This document shows, one piece after another, positions 62,788 to 64,000 of a stretch of 64,000 nt of DNA. Position 1 is the first letter of the stretch; every line of letters starts with the position of its first letter. Source of the stretch: Mycetocola manganoxydans. GTDB lineage: Bacteria; Actinomycetota; Actinomycetes; Actinomycetales; Microbacteriaceae. A program made the position numbers and the translations under genes. The notes under the pieces were generated by a model that was given only the letters and a program-made list of their open reading frames with translations, had not been told where the DNA came from and ran no database searches. The stretch covers positions 62,001 through 126,000 of the forward strand of contig NZ_RCUV01000008.1 of NCBI RefSeq assembly GCF_003667545.1, written 5' to 3'.

Positions 62788-64000
62788 TCAGATGACCTCG
62801 GCACTCCACGGGTCGAGGTTTCCGAACCTGTGCGCCGTGATCGAGATCGCCTGTTCGTGCAGGAACGGCAGGAGCTCGATCCGTCCGGACTGCGTCACCG
62901 CGCCCGAGTAGATCGCGAGGTCGGGGTTTCCCCGTGCCTCTTCTGCGAGCGCCCGATGCAGGGCCACGCGGGAATCCTCGGGTCCGACGATGCGCACGCG
63001 AGGCGTCTCACCGCGCGCCGTACGGCTCACCCACTCCCCGTCGGTTTCGACGAAGACGGGAACGGAGAGGTCGCCGAGAAGTCCTCGCACGGGAGCAGGG
63101 AGACCGGATGCCACGCTGAGCGTGAACGGAGACCGCGCACGGAGTGCGGCGAGCGCGACCCGCAGCACCTCACCGAGATCGGCGTCGGCCGAGGCCCGGA
63201 TCGCAACGGGAACCGGGCGGTACCGGAAGAGATTTCTCTCGACCGGGATACCCGAGGCATCCTTCGTCTCGCCGTACTCGTTGCCCCACGCGATGGCATC
63301 CGACAGGGCGGACCGGCGCAGGACGTCGAATTCCTCGTAGCCAAGAGACGGCTGCGCCGCTTCGATGAGCCGGGTGACCGAGCTGTCGAGGCCGCGGAGG
63401 TGCAGCGTCTTGCTGCTCGACCCGGCGTCCGGCAGCCAGGAACCGAGGGTGAGCAGGTAGTTGGGTCCGCCGGCCTTCGCGCCCGCGCCGACGGCGGAGC
63501 GCTTCCAGCCGCCGAACGGCTGGCGCTGCACGATCGCGCCGGTGATTCCGCGGTTGACGTAAAGGTTTCCCGCTTCGACAGTGGTGAGCCACTCGGCGAG
63601 CTCGTCCGGGTCCTGGGTGTGGAGCCCCGAGGTGAGCCCGTAGTCGATGGCGTTGGTGAACCGGATCGCCTCGGCCAGGTTCGCGGCGTGCATCACTCCG
63701 AGGACAGGACCGAAGAACTCGGTGAGATGGAAGTAGGAGCCGGGGGCGACATCGGCCCGGATGCCTGGTGACCACAGCCGGCCGGTGTCGTCGAGCTGCT
63801 TCGGCTTGACCAGCCATTTCTCTCCCACGCCGAGTTCGGTGAGGGCGTGCTTGAGTTTGCCGTCTGCCGGCTCGATGATCGGGCCCATGAGACTCGTCGC
63901 GTCCTCCGGGTATCCGACCCGGAGGGAGGTGGCTGCGTCGACGAGCTGGCGGTGGAATCGTTCGCTCCTGGCGACGGAGCCGACGAGGATGACGAGGCTC
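62788..64000 (-). CDS. putA: PutA-type proline dehydrogenase/P5C dehydrogenase, C-terminal part (5' end outside window)
   Basis: The visible 404 codons belong to the aldehyde-dehydrogenase half: LVILVGSVARSERFHRQLVD, VGYPEDATSLMGPIIEP, FGPVLGVMHAANLAEAIRF, AGNLYVNRGITGAIVQRQPF, GGWKRSAVGAGAKAGGPNYL, followed by the extra C-terminal domain of actinobacterial bifunctional enzymes. The catalytic Cys of this half and the proline dehydrogenase domain lie beyond the window edge. It would oxidise P5C, including that from RocD, to glutamate. Confidence 0.85.
   Translation of the reverse strand, partial: SLVILVGSVARSERFHRQLVDAATSLRVGYPEDATSLMGPIIEPADGKLKHALTELGVGEKWLVKPKQLDDTGRLWSPGIRADVAPGSYFHLTEFFGPVLGVMHAANLAEAIRFTNAIDYGLTSGLHTQDPDELAEWLTTVEAGNLYVNRGITGAIVQRQPFGGWKRSAVGAGAKAGGPNYLLTLGSWLPDAGSSSKTLHLRGLDSSVTRLIEAAQPSLGYEEFDVLRRSALSDAIAWGNEYGETKDASGIPVERNLFRYRPVPVAIRASADADLGEVLRVALAALRARSPFTLSVASGLPAPVRGLLGDLSVPVFVETDGEWVSRTARGETPRVRIVGPEDSRVALHRALAEEARGNPDLAIYSGAVTQSGRIELLPFLHEQAISITAHRFGNLDPWSAEVI

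Overview
The window is high-GC actinobacterial DNA, most likely from a member of the Microbacteriaceae. Pointers to this are many GTG starts, leaderless-type promoters, System II cytochrome c maturation genes, DUF6153 and DUF305 proteins, SCO6880-type conjugation genes and a polyprenol mannosyltransferase. It has two parts that meet at about 46,060: a metal-resistance and metabolic island with conjugation genes (1-46,060), and ordinary chromosome (46,060-64,000). The octamer GGCATCCG/CGGATGCC occurs about 27 times in the 18 kb of chromosome but only about 9 times in the 46 kb of island (hand count), which supports different origins.

Left island, 1-18.6 kb: a CPC copper P-type ATPase cut by the window edge; two tandem copies of a unit made of a CsoR-type operator, a DUF6153 membrane protein and a DUF305 lipoprotein, separated by an M23 peptidase gene; a cytochrome c maturation set (TlpA-like, CcdA, ResB, CcsB); a BNR-repeat lipoprotein; a divergent copB-csoR operon with its own operator; a decayed third copy (ccsB fragment, DUF6153, DUF305 remnant); lgt; a small membrane protein; a multicopper oxidase; a remnant copper ATPase and a YHS metal-binding protein. 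Several products are predicted lipoproteins, and the island carries both lgt and (at 35.7 kb) lnt.

Middle, 19.4-33.2 kb: a long, tightly coupled minus-strand operon. In order of transcription it encodes a P-type ATPase with the rare motif CPD, phosphoketolase, a beta-phosphoglucomutase/GH65 fusion, an archaeal-type (type II) GAPDH, a His/Gly-rich small membrane protein, an AarF/UbiB kinase, L-lactate dehydrogenase (frameshifted) and a 14-TM efflux pump. It looks like a compact sugar-phosphorolysis and phosphoketolase fermentation module.

Right island, 33.3-46.1 kb: a fourth DUF6153/DUF305 pair, a Cys-rich Csp-type copper storage protein, lnt, a CmtR-CDF operon ending in a 22-residue seven-Cys peptide, and a minus-strand block of conjugation genes (DUF4913, coupling ATPase, VirB4-like ATPase, SCO6880 family, TrbL-like, truncated accessory protein). 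No integrase or relaxase lies in the window, and the TrbL-like gene is frameshifted.

Chromosome, 46.06-64 kb: the island edge cuts off the 5' part of the bifunctional rhamnulose-1-phosphate aldolase/lactaldehyde dehydrogenase gene. Rhamnulokinase, a 2-hydroxyacid dehydrogenase, an LldR-like regulator with a clear operator, and L-lactate dehydrogenase lldD follow, so rhamnose-derived lactate could be taken to pyruvate. Then come a polyprenol-phosphate mannosyltransferase, a POT peptide transporter, a dimethylargininase-like/ornithine aminotransferase operon divergent from an Lrp regulator, a cupin, an alpha/beta hydrolase with an in-frame stop, a small alarmone synthetase, a GntR regulator, an MFS pump, a membrane protein and the 3' part of a PutA-type proline/P5C dehydrogenase.
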